DNA of 64,000 bases from positions 586,498-650,497 of the forward strand of contig JH720316.1 in assembly GCA_000231825.2 (NCBI GenBank). The letters run 5' to 3'. The notes below the pieces were generated by a model. That model was given only the letters and a program-made list of their open reading frames with translations. It was not told where the DNA came from and ran no database searches. This DNA is from Tetrahymena elliotti 4EA (Eukaryota; Ciliophora; Oligohymenophorea; Hymenostomatida; Tetrahymenidae). The translations under genes were made by a program, and so were the position numbers. Positions 47,911 to 60,400 of the stretch are shown here, one piece after another. The first letter of the stretch is position 1; each line of letters opens with the position of its first letter.

Positions 47911-48966
47911 ATGTCCGACCAATACTTCATTAACGACTACGGTAACGATAAGGGTTTCACTAAGATGAATATAACTTGTGATTAAGAAGCTAAGAGAAAG
48001 AGATTCGATAGCGAATCTACAAATTCTTCTTCTAGTGATAACTCAAGTAACTAACAGTAAAAACAATAGACTTAATACGATTCTCGCTTTGAACCTCGCC
48101 AAATTATTGGTGTTTAATAAGGAAATAAATCCTTTTTATCTTCTTAATATACCAATTAAAACAACAATAATCCTATGTCAAAGAACTCAATTTCCATGGG
48201 GTGCTCATCATTATCCTCAACTGGTAAAAGAGGTAGCAGCCTCTCTTGTATGTCTTATCAAATTATTCTTGCAGTCAGAATCAACAGTGATAATTAAGAA
48301 GAAGAATCTGTCTATCGTTGCTTCCCTGAAGTTGAAATGAGTCTTGATGACGACCTTACTGTTGAGTCTGTCACTCGTGAAGCTATTGAAAAACTTAACC
48401 AAAAGATGGTAAAGGACCTTCAAAAGAAAAATAAGAATTCAAAGACTACTCTCAAGTCTTGCGAACTCATCCACCCAGTCAACGGATCTGAAGAGTGTTT
48501 TGAACTCTCTCAAGCCAACAAAAATGGTGAACCCAAGGGATGCTCTTTCGACCGTAATCAATTCTTAAGACTTATCAAATGCAAGCCTAGACTTTGTCTT
48601 AAGGTATTAGACATTGCAGCCATCGACCCTATTATCTTCAAATTACTTAACAAATAACCTGCAGTCAAGGAATTTGCCTACGATGTTTGTCCCATTCTTG
48701 AATAAGATGATGACCAACACAGCATAGCAAGAGCTACTTCTCATTATAAAGACAGTCTCATTCAAAAGGAAATGGATTTACCTATTAATTATCACACTTG
48801 CAGTACCTCTTCCTTCTCTCAACCAACTCGCTCCAGCCAAACTTCTACCATCAACTAAAGATAGGAAGATGCCTCTACTACTGCCTCAAAACAAACAATC
48901 AAAAGTCCCACCAAGAAGCCCTCATTTTTATCTCGCTTATTCAGATGCAATATCAATTGCGAGTGA
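47911..48966 (+). CDS. hypothetical protein, 351 residues, isolated gene with C-rich codon use
   Basis: A single uninterrupted frame runs from ATGTCCGACC (MSDQYFINDYGNDKGFTKMN) to TGA. Codon choice (TCC, CTC, GAC, AAC, GTC) is markedly richer in G/C than in the neighbours, typical of a strongly expressed gene. The N-terminal third is Ser/Asn/Gln-rich with a basic patch (EAKRKRF). From residue 143 (MSLDDDLTVESVTREAIEKL) the chain is more folded-looking and Cys-containing (SCELIHPVNGSEECFELSQA, IKCKPRLCLKVLDIAAIDP). The tail is Ser/Thr-rich and ends with a basic-Cys motif (RLFRCNINCE). No domain recognised. It stands alone, with about 7.1 kb before and 6.4 kb after it. Confidence 0.85.
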
Positions 48967-51900
48967 GCTGATCAAGTGAGACCTCAAAATAAAAATATGA
49001 AAAACTAACAAACAAATAAACTCATGCTATTGATTGATTGATTAATTAATTACGCTAGGTAGTTCGTCATATTTTTATCTATTTCTAAAAATTTTAAAAA
49101 AACCAAAAAACACCCTCTTAATAATTTACTAATATATTAATTTTCCCAAGTATAATGAATTATTCTCATCAATAACAATTTAAAAATCGAATTCTATTAT
49201 AATATCAAACCTAATATATAAACCAAAGAAACTCCAATTCAACTCCATTTATTTATCTCCAATCAATCTTATGATGCATTCATTACACATAGTGATAAAA
49301 CAAATAATGAAATTTGCAGCATTTATTACAAGTAAAACTCATCTACTCTATATTAATAAAATACTTATATGAATGAAACAGCAAAAATCTCAATTATTTC
49401 TTATTTAAGGAAATATTAAGAGCAGATAATAGCTTGAATTTTACATGAAATTTAGAAGGATTTTATTTGAATTTCCCAAGTCATCTTTTCTTTCAATTTC
49501 CCCAAAATAGCAAGAAGAGGGAAAACAAAGAAAGCGAGAAAGCAGATATTATGGTAAATAGATAGAACTAAAAAATAAACTTTTAAATAAACTACTATTT
49601 AACTAGTGCAAGACAATTGTAAAAAATACTAATTATCTGTTGAGTGAACTAACTAGAAAAAGTGAAGAAAACAGAGAGAAGAAATCTACATAAATTATTA
49701 ATATTAACAAAATAGCATCAAGCCAATCATTTAATTAATTAATAATTTAAAATTCGTAATAGTTTCTGATAAATTAATAACAATTTATTTATGATTTCAT
49801 TCAAATTCTCCTCTTATTTGATGATGAATCATAAAATATTACTCACTATTTCTCTTCCAAAACTCATAAAATTAAAATTCTTGCTCAAAATTAACTCTCT
49901 AATTCCTTTTTCTTTCTTCTTAGCCTTCTTACTATGACATTTCCTAATATGCATAGTGAAACTAAATAATCCATTTCAATTAGTACTAAAAAAATACAAA
50001 AAGCACTTCAAATATTTTGTTCTAGCCATTTATAAAATTTTAAATCCCTCCATTAAAGCTAAAAAACTCGTAATATAATATCCATACATTAGAAATAAAT
50101 GACTAAGAAATATCATGAATCTATTCAAGAGATTCGATTAATAGGAGAAAAACCCAAACCCTAAAAGATTTCATGTAAATAATTAAATAAAATATGGCCA
50201 AAACTATATATAAACATGGAGTAATTTTGATAGAAATCTAAAATAAACAATATATAATAATACCTACCATATCTTACTTTATATTAAATAAAAATTTAAG
50301 TTATTAGTTGAAAAAACAAACAAACAATAAATACTAACTATTTTAAATCTAAATAGTAAGTAAATTGAATGAAGAATAAAAGCATTCATTATACAGAAAA
50401 GAAGAATTTATACTCTAATTATAATAATATATAAAAAAGTACTTTAAACCACTCTAAATTTTCTATCTATATAATTCATATTGTATTAATTATACTTTAT
50501 TGACTCTAATTATTTCATCAATAAAGATCCTTTTTTTATTTTTTTCAATTAATTAATTAATTGGTTAAATAAATTCATCAAATTACATTTAATTTTTCAC
50601 ATTCTATTATTTATTTCCTTATTATTTTACATATTCTGACAGTAAAAATTGTGTTATTGATTGTTAATTTATATTAAAATTTGCAAATGAATCTGTTTGG
50701 TATATAAGGAAGTATTTTGATATTAAAAAAGTGATAATGCCATTTTAAGATTTTATTTTCAAGACAAGAATTTCACTAGAACTCTTCTTGTAGATGTAGT
50801 GAACTTAAAATTTTCAGATCAATTTATTAGATCTGGTAATAGTCAAGATGTAATTTGTATTATAAAAATATTCCAAATAATTAAGAATGTGATTCCAATT
50901 AATTACTAAGAATTTTTTTAATTTTGAATTTTGATGAAAATTATTTTGCTTTTTTGCCATAAATTTTTTGAAATTTGAGTAAATTTTAAGAATCAAAAAA
51001 AGGATAAGGAATGAATAAACAAACAATAAATTAACATATTTCTCTTATAAGCTGGAGTTGAAATAAATATTTGATAAATTGAGTACTTGAAATATTATTC
51101 AACTAAAAATTATCTATAAAATTAATACTCCCAATTTTGCCTTTATTAGGCAAGTTAGCTTACAAAATTTTAATGATATGAATTTCCTTTGTATTTATTT
51201 CAAATAATATTCATATTAGCTAAATAGGTATCAGTAGAAGTCTAATCATCAGCAACCTGTTCAAAAATTTGCATGTAGAGACAGAAAATTGCAATCTATT
51301 CTGGTTTTAGAAATAGAAATATTAGAGAACAATAAAATCAGTAAATAGAAGTAAACAAACTTAAAAACAACGACTATATTTAAATAAAAGTAGAAGTTTT
51401 TTGTTTAAATTTTTGATTAAGAAATAAGCTGCTCACATAAGACTGTTTTTTACTGTGTAAAAAATGTACCATTATTTAATTTCGTTTGATTTATTGGAAA
51501 CGTCATCTAATTAATCGTATTATTTTATTAATTAATATAAAAGAAATTATTATATAAGGTTTTCATATTTTTAAATTCTTTTTTATGAATCCATCTTTCA
51601 CTCTGAAAATTATCCTTCCATTTAAGTTTTCTATGTTACTCTTTTCCTTTTCTGTTCAGAAAAATCTATTCTGCTTTAAATTTTTAAAAACTAAATAGAA
51701 TTTCACCCAATCTTTTCAAATCATTAAGCAGCTAATTCTTTAATTGAATGAATGATTAGAATCAATATTTGTTGATTCACTCGCTGCTTTAGAATTAAAT
51801 TGATTTTTGATGTCTATTACTGTTTTTAATTTAAAGCCAAAATCATTATTGAAATTATTATTTCATAATAAAATAAATGAAAAATTTTTATTAAACATAG

Positions 51901-53647
51901 AAAAATTATAACAAACTGTATAATATCTATACATTTATTGGTTTATCTTGCTTTTATCTAAGACTGCCATTCAATTAATATATCTCACAATTTAATTTCT
52001 AATATTTTTTCTTAATTAATTAAATTATTTCTAATTTATATTAAAAGTTTCATAGTTGTATTGCAGATATTATTTATTATAAATATCTCTTCTCTATAGT
52101 TTTACAGACACCCAAAGCCATCTATTTAAATTTATAATCAAAATTTGAAAAATTCACTTTGAATTATTACCATTATAACATAACTATTTTAAATTCATAA
52201 CATCTCTAAAAATTCTAAATTGAATAACATAATCAACGATCTTAAAATGATCTGTTTAATTTTTATAAATTAGATAAATGAAAGAGTAGAGTCAATTACA
52301 TTAGCTACAAAATATTTAAAACTCTAAAACCCTTTTTATATCATAAAAAGAAAAAATTTGAATTTAATTCTAAATAAATTTCCTCAAAAAAAATTAAAAT
52401 TTTTCTATTATATTATAATTGAATGCTTAATCAATCAGCAGAGGAGACTTTAGGATAAATTAATATGTCAGAAAGAAAAAAGAGGGTATTTCCTTCCCAT
52501 TCCTATTGAATAGCTAAGTTAACTCCTATTAATAAACTGATTATTTAATTTCTTTTTAGAAAGCTTCTGTTTGATCGTCAATCAATTAATTACTTGACGC
52601 ATCTTGAAATTAATTTCCGCTTCTTATCAGCATCATCATTATCAGTATTCTTTTCTGATAACAAAATAATACATACATACATACCTATTCTTAAAATTTA
52701 AAAATTTGATTTTAAAAATTAGAATATTAAAACTGACAAAAGCCTCTCCATTCAAATTCAAAATCTGATCTTAAAAATAAATAATTAAAATATAAACAAA
52801 CGATCTTAATTGAAGTTATTAGAAAGGAAAAAAGTAAATTATGTAATAGAAAACAATTTAATTCTAACAAATTATTTTGTCTATTTTTCTCCCAAAGAAT
52901 TATTTAAACTTAATTCAAATAATTAAGAAGCATCATTATCATATTTTACTCTTGCGTTTTAATTCAAAATGTTAAAAATTGATTTAATAAAATTTTACAG
53001 TTTTTATTTTTTTTTTTTATTAAAATGATTTTGTCAATTTTATGTATTTAAGTTCAAAATATAAAGATAGAAAATGAATAAAATAATTTTTCAAAATTTT
53101 GCATTTAAAACTTAAAAAGAAAAAATAATTTGTATTATAAATCATAAAATTTTAATATGTTAATTTAAAATAAAAACAATTTGCCTATGATAGGGATGGG
53201 ATTTATTAAACTTTTGTAAAATGTATGGTTTCTACATTTAGTATTTTTCATTAAAATATGTTAGCTAGAGCACCCTCATTTTAAATTCAAACTGTAATTG
53301 AATAACTTGTTAAAATTGTATTCAAATTTCTAAATTTGTTGATGTTTAATAAAATTAAGGTAAGAGAAAAAACTATTTTTTGGCAGGATGATTTTGTGTT
53401 TAACTAAGATTTTAGAGTAATAACATTACAAAACTGGTTGTTATAAGACATTTAAAGTTTATCTTTCTCAAAATATACTTTAATTGATACAAAAAATTTT
53501 TTTGCAAGAAATTGAGAATTTTAATTATAAAATAAAAATCACTTAAATTTAAAGTATTTTTTAATTGTTTTATTTAAAATATTAATATTTCATCAAATAA
53601 ATTGTTTTTAAAATGAATTTACCTTTTAATTTTTATGAAAAAGCATT

Positions 53648-53765
53648 AGAAAATAACCAATTTTAGATTTTTTAATTTAAAAAAATTAAAACTTATATCT
53701 ATGAAAAAACATGAGAAAATAACAAATTTTAGATTTTTTAATTTAAAAAAGGTAAAACTTATATC
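53648..53765. repeat. two-copy tandem repeat, period about 66 bp
   Basis: AGAAAATAACCAATTTTAGA... at 53648 recurs as AGAAAATAACAAATTTTAGA... at 53714, each followed by TTTTTTAATTTAAAAAA and AAAACTTATAT. Confidence 0.8.
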
Positions 53766-54663
53766 ATCACAGTTAACACCTAAATTGTTTATTTACTAGT
53801 TTAAATTAAGAATGAACTGAATAAATTTAATATAAATTTCATGAGCTTTTCTTAAAATGATATTTTTAGTTTAACTTTAGAACTAATTTCAATTATTTGA
53901 TTTTTAAATTAGGATAAAGTAAGTAGACTAGGTCTTAAAATTTAAACAATCCAATTAAATTATTCAATATGTTTTTTTAAATAATATTTTATTTCATCCA
54001 TTATAAAAATTCAAACTAACTCAAATTTCAAATTAATGATTTTTATTTTTGAAAAATGTAACTTTTTTTCATTTTAAAATTTATCTTTATTTTTGAAAGA
54101 TTTCATTAAATATTAAAATAAAGAAGTTTTCGAATTACTAAATTATTTCTTTCTTAAAATGTTTTCGTTTCTTACTCCATTTCTCCATAATAAATTCATT
54201 ATCATAAATTTAATCAAAATTAATTTTTGTGGGCTTTATGTATAACTATTTAATCAACATTTTTAGAAGCAAAAATATTCTATATTTTAGTTAATTTTTA
54301 ATTTTAATTTTATTTTTAGATTGAATTAATTCGAATGTTAGTTAGAACAAACTATTTCACAATAAATTAAGTTAATTTATTCTATAAAATAAATCAATTC
54401 AACAATCTTAATAAATCAAAATAAGAATAATTCTAAATTTTATAAGACCTGATTCTAAATCATAAGTAACATATATTGTAGTTTCTCTATTTAATATACA
54501 GTATTTTAAAATTAAAATAAATATTTCTAAAACAAATATTAGTTTCTTTATTATTTAATATCAAAAACTTAAATCTATTAATTCAATTAATTAATCTATC
54601 TATGCATAAATTTAAAATATAATATTTTCAATTTGCTCATTCATTAATCAAAGAGGATAGCAA

Positions 54664-54805
54664 AAAGAAGCACTTCCAAATAAGATTTCAAAGATTCAAT
54701 TTTTAGTTTGATTTTTTATTTATTTAAAATTATCAAAGAAGCACTTCCAAATAAGATTTCAAAGATTCAATTTTTAGTTTGATTTTTTATTTATTTACAA
54801 TTATC
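54664..54805. repeat. two-copy tandem repeat, period 71 bp
   Basis: AAAGAAGCACTTCCAAATAA... occurs at 54664 and 54735 with only about one difference across the unit, indicating a recent duplication. Confidence 0.9.
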
Positions 54806-55329
54806 TAATAAATTTATTCAAAAAAAAAAGTAATCTATAATAAATTAAGTTATTTTATTCTATAAAATAATATTTATCCACTATGAAAATTATTAAATTG
54901 AAAGGAAAGTAATAGTTAGAGCTAGGAAAATTTGTAATTTGGAAAATAACAAAAATTGAATTTCTCTAAAAATGAAATTATGATGTATGGTGGATAATGA
55001 ATTAAAAAGTGAAAGCTTACTATATCGGGAAATGTAAGTATATACAAAATACGAATGAGTGTGGTTTGTGAATGTTGTTATGGATATTTTTAAGATTGCA
55101 ATAATATAAACGAAAATATTATTTACTTGAAGAGATGTATATAAATAATTTATGAGGAATAATTGAGGGATATATTAATTGATTGATTAATTAGTTTATT
55201 TTAATAATACATATTTTCTTTCTTTTTCAAATAAGCAAAAAGCAGAAGCAGAATTTTCATATTGAAAAATCGAACAATAAAAGTAGTATAGAAAAGATAA
55301 AAGGAATAGATACCCATTGAATTAGCATC

Positions 55330-56463
55330 ATGGATTAAAGTGAATTATACTCATAAAACATAGAACAACCAAATAGTATTAATTAACCTGAAGATAGACC
55401 TGATTCTCTTTATTTTGAGAGAGAGCATAGTAATTCAACATATGGAACAAATGCAAATGCAATTTTTGGAAGTTCAATCAAAAAGATTTCTTCTAATATC
55501 CTACTTGATTCAGAGTTAGCTAAAAATTTTAGTGAAGATTTTAAAAATCTTTACAAAGAGGCTTGTCGCTAAACTGATAATTATACAATCAGAGATGATA
55601 GACTTTAGGAAAGAATAAATATTCAAGGGAGAGTAGCTCGTTTTAACTTGTACATCAAGGCAGTTTTCGTGTCCTTTTTACCAATTTTAATTACAGGATT
55701 TGAAACTTTTAGTGCTGTTAAATACATAACTGGTTGCACCCAAAAAGGAGTTGATTAGCCATTATCTGTATGTGTAAGTTGTAATGGAAACAGCTATACT
55801 TACGAAATAACAATGACTTACAATATTTTATTATATATTTTTTGGGTATTTGTAGTCGGAGCCTATTACTTTTTCTTCTTCTGCATGAAGAAAGAATCAA
55901 ATCTAATTATGGGATTGTTTTCTTTCTAAATTAAAATCATAGGAAATACATTAGCAGCATTGAAATATCACTGGATAGGATTCTCTTCATACACATTTTT
56001 GCTTTGTCTTTCAGTTATTCTAAACAAAATAGTGAGACTTTATGCTGACTAAGATAATCAAACTGTAAATTGTCTTAATGGCTAAAGTGTAAATCTTACT
56101 CTCACTGGGGATAACTACACTACTGCTTAATATGTCACTTCATTAATTTTAACCATTCTCTTTTCTGTCGAATCTTACAAAATGCTTATTAAACTTGCTG
56201 TAGAACCATCATATATTTACTTAAACTCTTAAAAAGTATTTCACACAAGCTACAGCTCTGATACAGCTTACATTATGTAACAAATCTCTAAAATTACCAA
56301 AGAGCTTGAATATTCTAAGTTTGTTGAAGTTCTTTAGTAAACAGCAGCAGAAGCTTAAGTTAATTTTAAACTACCTTTTATCAATGAATATGTAAGAGAA
56401 GCAATACTTCTAGTAACTGTTCTTAAAATCAACAGAGATAAACTCTATTTATAAGGACATTGA
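55330..56463 (+). CDS. hypothetical membrane protein with four predicted helices, 377 residues
   Basis: A single-exon frame runs from ATG (MDQSELYSQNIEQPNSINQP) to TGA, 378 codons. There is no signal peptide and about 105 hydrophilic N-terminal residues. Hydrophobic helices lie near residues 109-126 (AVFVSFLPILITGF), 164-185 (NILLYIFWVFVVGAYYFFFF), 213-233 (IGFSSYTFLLCLSVI) and 266-287 (VTSLILTILFSV). Two loops carry paired Cys (CTQKG...CVSC) or Asn-x-Ser/Thr sites (NLT, NYT), as expected on the luminal or outer side. The C-terminal 90 residues are soluble. No family recognised; it may be a ciliate-specific channel-like or scaffolding membrane protein. Confidence 0.85.
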
Positions 56464-57467
56464 GATAATAAATAAATATTATTTTATTTTGCTTTAAATT
56501 ATTATTATTCAGTAATATTATGAAAATATTTTTCTATCAACTACTGAATAATTGATATTTTTGTTTTTCAAAAAACAAATAAATAATGTATGTTAATTTT
56601 TTGTTTAATGTTTAGTAAAAAAAGATATACAATAATTAATTTATTTCCACAATATTAAAATATTTTCATTTTTTATGGATATTAATTAATAAATTTGTTA
56701 TTCTAATTAACATTACCAAAATTAGAAAAGCTAATAATAAAAAAGATGATTATTTTTGTTAAATTTTTAGTAAAAATAGAAGTACAGAATTAATATTTGC
56801 ACAATATTAGAAAATATTCCTTTAGATATTTTAATTGCTTAAAATAATCATTATTGAGTATCATGAAGACTCTTCTGTAATTTATACAGTAATTAATTTT
56901 AAATTATTTCAAAGTATCAATTTTTTAAAACATTAGACAAGTAGATGTCAATTTTATGTAAAAATTTTAGGAAAAAAAGAAGAAATAAGATTTTTTTTGT
57001 AATTTATTGAGTAAAACTTTTTAGTTGTTTAAAAAATCAAAAATTGGAAACTTTAACTGAGTGTATTGTTAATAAATTTTTATTGTTTTTATTGATTTTG
57101 TTGATATAAAAGTAATAAGATACTGTTGATTATTAGGAATGAAAACAAAAGAGAAAAGAATAATTAATTACTTAATGACATTATAATTAATTTGTATAGT
57201 AGATTACATGCTTCTAAGTAAAAAGATATACAAATACATTTTATGAAAATTTATTTAATTTAAAAGAAAATTATATATATTTTATTGTTTTCTATGAATC
57301 AATCTTTATCAGCTCTTTAATTTTTATGTTTTTTATTTTATTTTTGAATGAGTTTGATTTTGCTAATTTTTTGTTTGTTGAAATCCAACTAAGATTTGGA
57401 TCTGAACTTTGATTCAATATATAATGAATTAATTAATCTAATTCGTGAGTTTTGTTTTTCGTTTTGA
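56464..57467. other. gene-free convergent spacer
   Basis: Between the 3' ends of the membrane-protein gene (+) and the dynein gene (-). Related blocks around 56590-56650 and 56750-56830 (TTTAGTAAAAA, CACAATATTA) suggest small duplications. Nothing coding. Confidence 0.5.
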
Positions 57468-60400
57468 TCAATCGTCAAGTAAACACAAAAGAGCAACACC
57501 TCTTCTAATCCAGTGATCGGGCTCTTCCTCAGTTTTAAGATCCATATACATAACGAAGTTGGTTGAGTGACCGGTTGTACTTAGAGTACCTCTTCTTGTA
57601 CTTGTTTTATATAGAGGACATTTGTATACACTCTTGGGATTATATGACTCAGTCTTTACTGGTTCTAGCCTGTTTTAAAAATTTTATTTTTAATAAAATT
57701 CTTAACTATTAAAATAAATAAATTCTTTACCAAATTACTGGCATTTCAACAAATAAGATCTTTGGTTATGATTCCTATAATATTGCTTTCTAAACGTTCC
57801 ATCCACAACCTTCTACGAATAAACCATGAACATTAACACCTTTTAATTTTTAAATAAAAATTAATATCTAAATGAGGAAAAAATAAGCAAAAATATTTCA
57901 ATATCTTATTAAATCAAATCGATTTATATAATTTAAGTATTTTTTGAAATATAAGTTTTGTAATTACCTATGTCAGGTACTTCTGTGCATTCTTCTGGTT
58001 TTATATTTCTTACATCTGTTTTAAAGGTCAGTGTATCAATAGCTATATGAGTTTTTCTTGCATATGTTTGTAAGGCTGATGTCATGAAACCTAAATTAAT
58101 CAAATTAAATAAAATTATTTTTGAATAAATGATAAAAAGGAAAAAAATACCTTAAGGGAAGAACATAGCAGATATCCAGTAAGAAGGCATAACTCCATTT
58201 TTGACCCAACTTCTAAAGAATTCTATACGTTGTGAGAGATCAGCTACCCAAGAGCCTAAAGGTTTAAGTGAAGGATAAGCAACTTTTTCCCAATTACCTG
58301 GTACTCTCTTGAGAAGGAAGGAGTCAAACATTTTTTCAAGAGTAATAGACATTACAACTAGACCTTTAATGGCTTTCTTTAATTCAGCAAGAGTTTTCTT
58401 GATAGTAGATATCAAACGATTGAATTGAAGAACTTCTTGATATCTAAACACATCTAAAGAATTAGGGTTTTCAACACGGACCAAGTCTAAAGCTTCAGGA
58501 ATTTCATTTAATATTTTGTCTGCCAATTTGAAAACAATATCATCTGGAGTCTCACCTGATGCACTCTTACCTGAACTTCTAGGTTATCCTAATAGAAGGG
58601 TATCAAAGAATTCCTTCACAGTCTTCTACTCAAAAGTAATATTAGCATTTGTGTGCAAACCAAATACTTCAGGATCGTCTTCTGTTGGGAATGAATCTAT
58701 GTAGCTTCTAACAACTGATAGCTATAGATCAGTTGGTGTGTGATATATACCTGAAGCAGAGAAATCAAATTTCTCTCCCATAATCTTAGGATTAAAGTAC
58801 TTTCTTAAAAGAGCTGTAATTAATCTAACATCCTTATCATCAGTAACTCTACCACCATAGTTGATTTCAGAAATCAAATAATTCAAAGTTTCCCATGGAA
58901 TTTCAGGTTATTCATTCAAATAAATCTTTTTTAAATAAATTTAAATTTAATATTATTTTAATTAAAATCAAAACATATTATTTTTTAGATTGTTCATTAA
59001 TATATTCTTTTTTAATTATTTATTACCATAAGTTGCTTTTGGCATGTTTCAAAATCAGAGTTCATCCACTCGTAGGGAATATTCCAACCAATAGCACCGA
59101 ATTTTCTTCTTTCAAGAATAACGGCATGGAAGAAACCAAGAGAGAAGAGTAATTTTTGATATTCAGATTTCTTTGTGCAGCTTTCATATTCTTTATCATC
59201 AACTTCATTAAATGTTCTTCCTAAGTTTGCTTTGAGACCTTTAGGAGGTTCATTTGTCAATTTAATACCGCTCTAATAATTTATTCAAAAAGTTAATTAA
59301 TTTTGATAATAATAAAGGTAAAAATATTTATTTACTTGTAAGACAGGTACAGGGAATTTTGTACTAGGCATGGATGTCAACCATAGTCTATATTCGGGAT
59401 GGGTGTCTGCTTCTACTTACATTTCTTAGATTCTTTCTAATTCAGTCATCCAAGACACAGCCAAGTGACAGTTTTGTAAGCAGACCCAATCTCCATTACG
59501 TCTACCTGTCTTAATCATTTCTTTAGCTATTTCACCCTAACCTTAACCAAGAGATAAACTTTTCAATCTCTAATCAAAATCTTTTTCCTTTGCAAGTTGA
59601 TATAGATAAGCAATAGGATCAGCACCAGGAGATAGAACAAAAATAATAGGAGTTGTACAAGTTGAGTCAGCGAATGAACCCTTCAAATCGAAAAGAGGGG
59701 ATTTTGTAAACAGCTCTCCTAATGTTTCATGAACGTAATATCTTACAAAAGAAATTAATTTTTCTTCTCTAATTTGCTTTAGCAAAAGCATCTTCTAGAA
59801 TGGATCAAGGTTTTATAATTTATCAGGGAATTAGCATTTCTAAATTAATTAAATATATTGTTATTATTCACCATTATTTTTAAACAATTTTTATATTTTC
59901 CTAATTTAAATAAAAAAATTAATTACCCAAGGATCTTTGGATTCCATAATTTGACCCCATAAATATCTGTCTGAGGAGTCTTAGAGGGAGGGAGATATGG
60001 GTTTGTATGCAAGACCGAGATCTGATAAAGCAGTCAAATATAAGAATTATTTGTGAGATAGAATGCTTGGAATTAAGCTTTCATCTATTTAAGGTTCTTG
60101 ATTTGGACCTTTAATAAAGTAATTCCAATCTCTGACATTAATAGCTTTGCTTTCTAGATTAATTGATGTGGAAATAAGGAAGGAGAAAAGAAGCTTATCT
60201 TTTTCGAACAAACCTCTACAGATGTTGATATAGAATGATTTTGTGATATCATCTAGTAATGCTGCTAATCTTGCAGATAATTCAGGAGGATTTTCTGCCT
60301 TATCAAGACGAAGTTTGAAGAGTTTTATAAAGAATTCTAATGAATACTAGTACATAGGATCAATGTTAGAAAGACTTGCAATAACGAAATATAAAACAGA

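Larger units (their letters stand above)
48967..55329. other. 6.4-kb gene-poor stretch
   Basis: No gene recognised on either strand. Holds the tandem repeats listed separately, an ACAT tract near 52673-52683 and numerous TTGA/AATT tracts. Confidence 0.5.
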
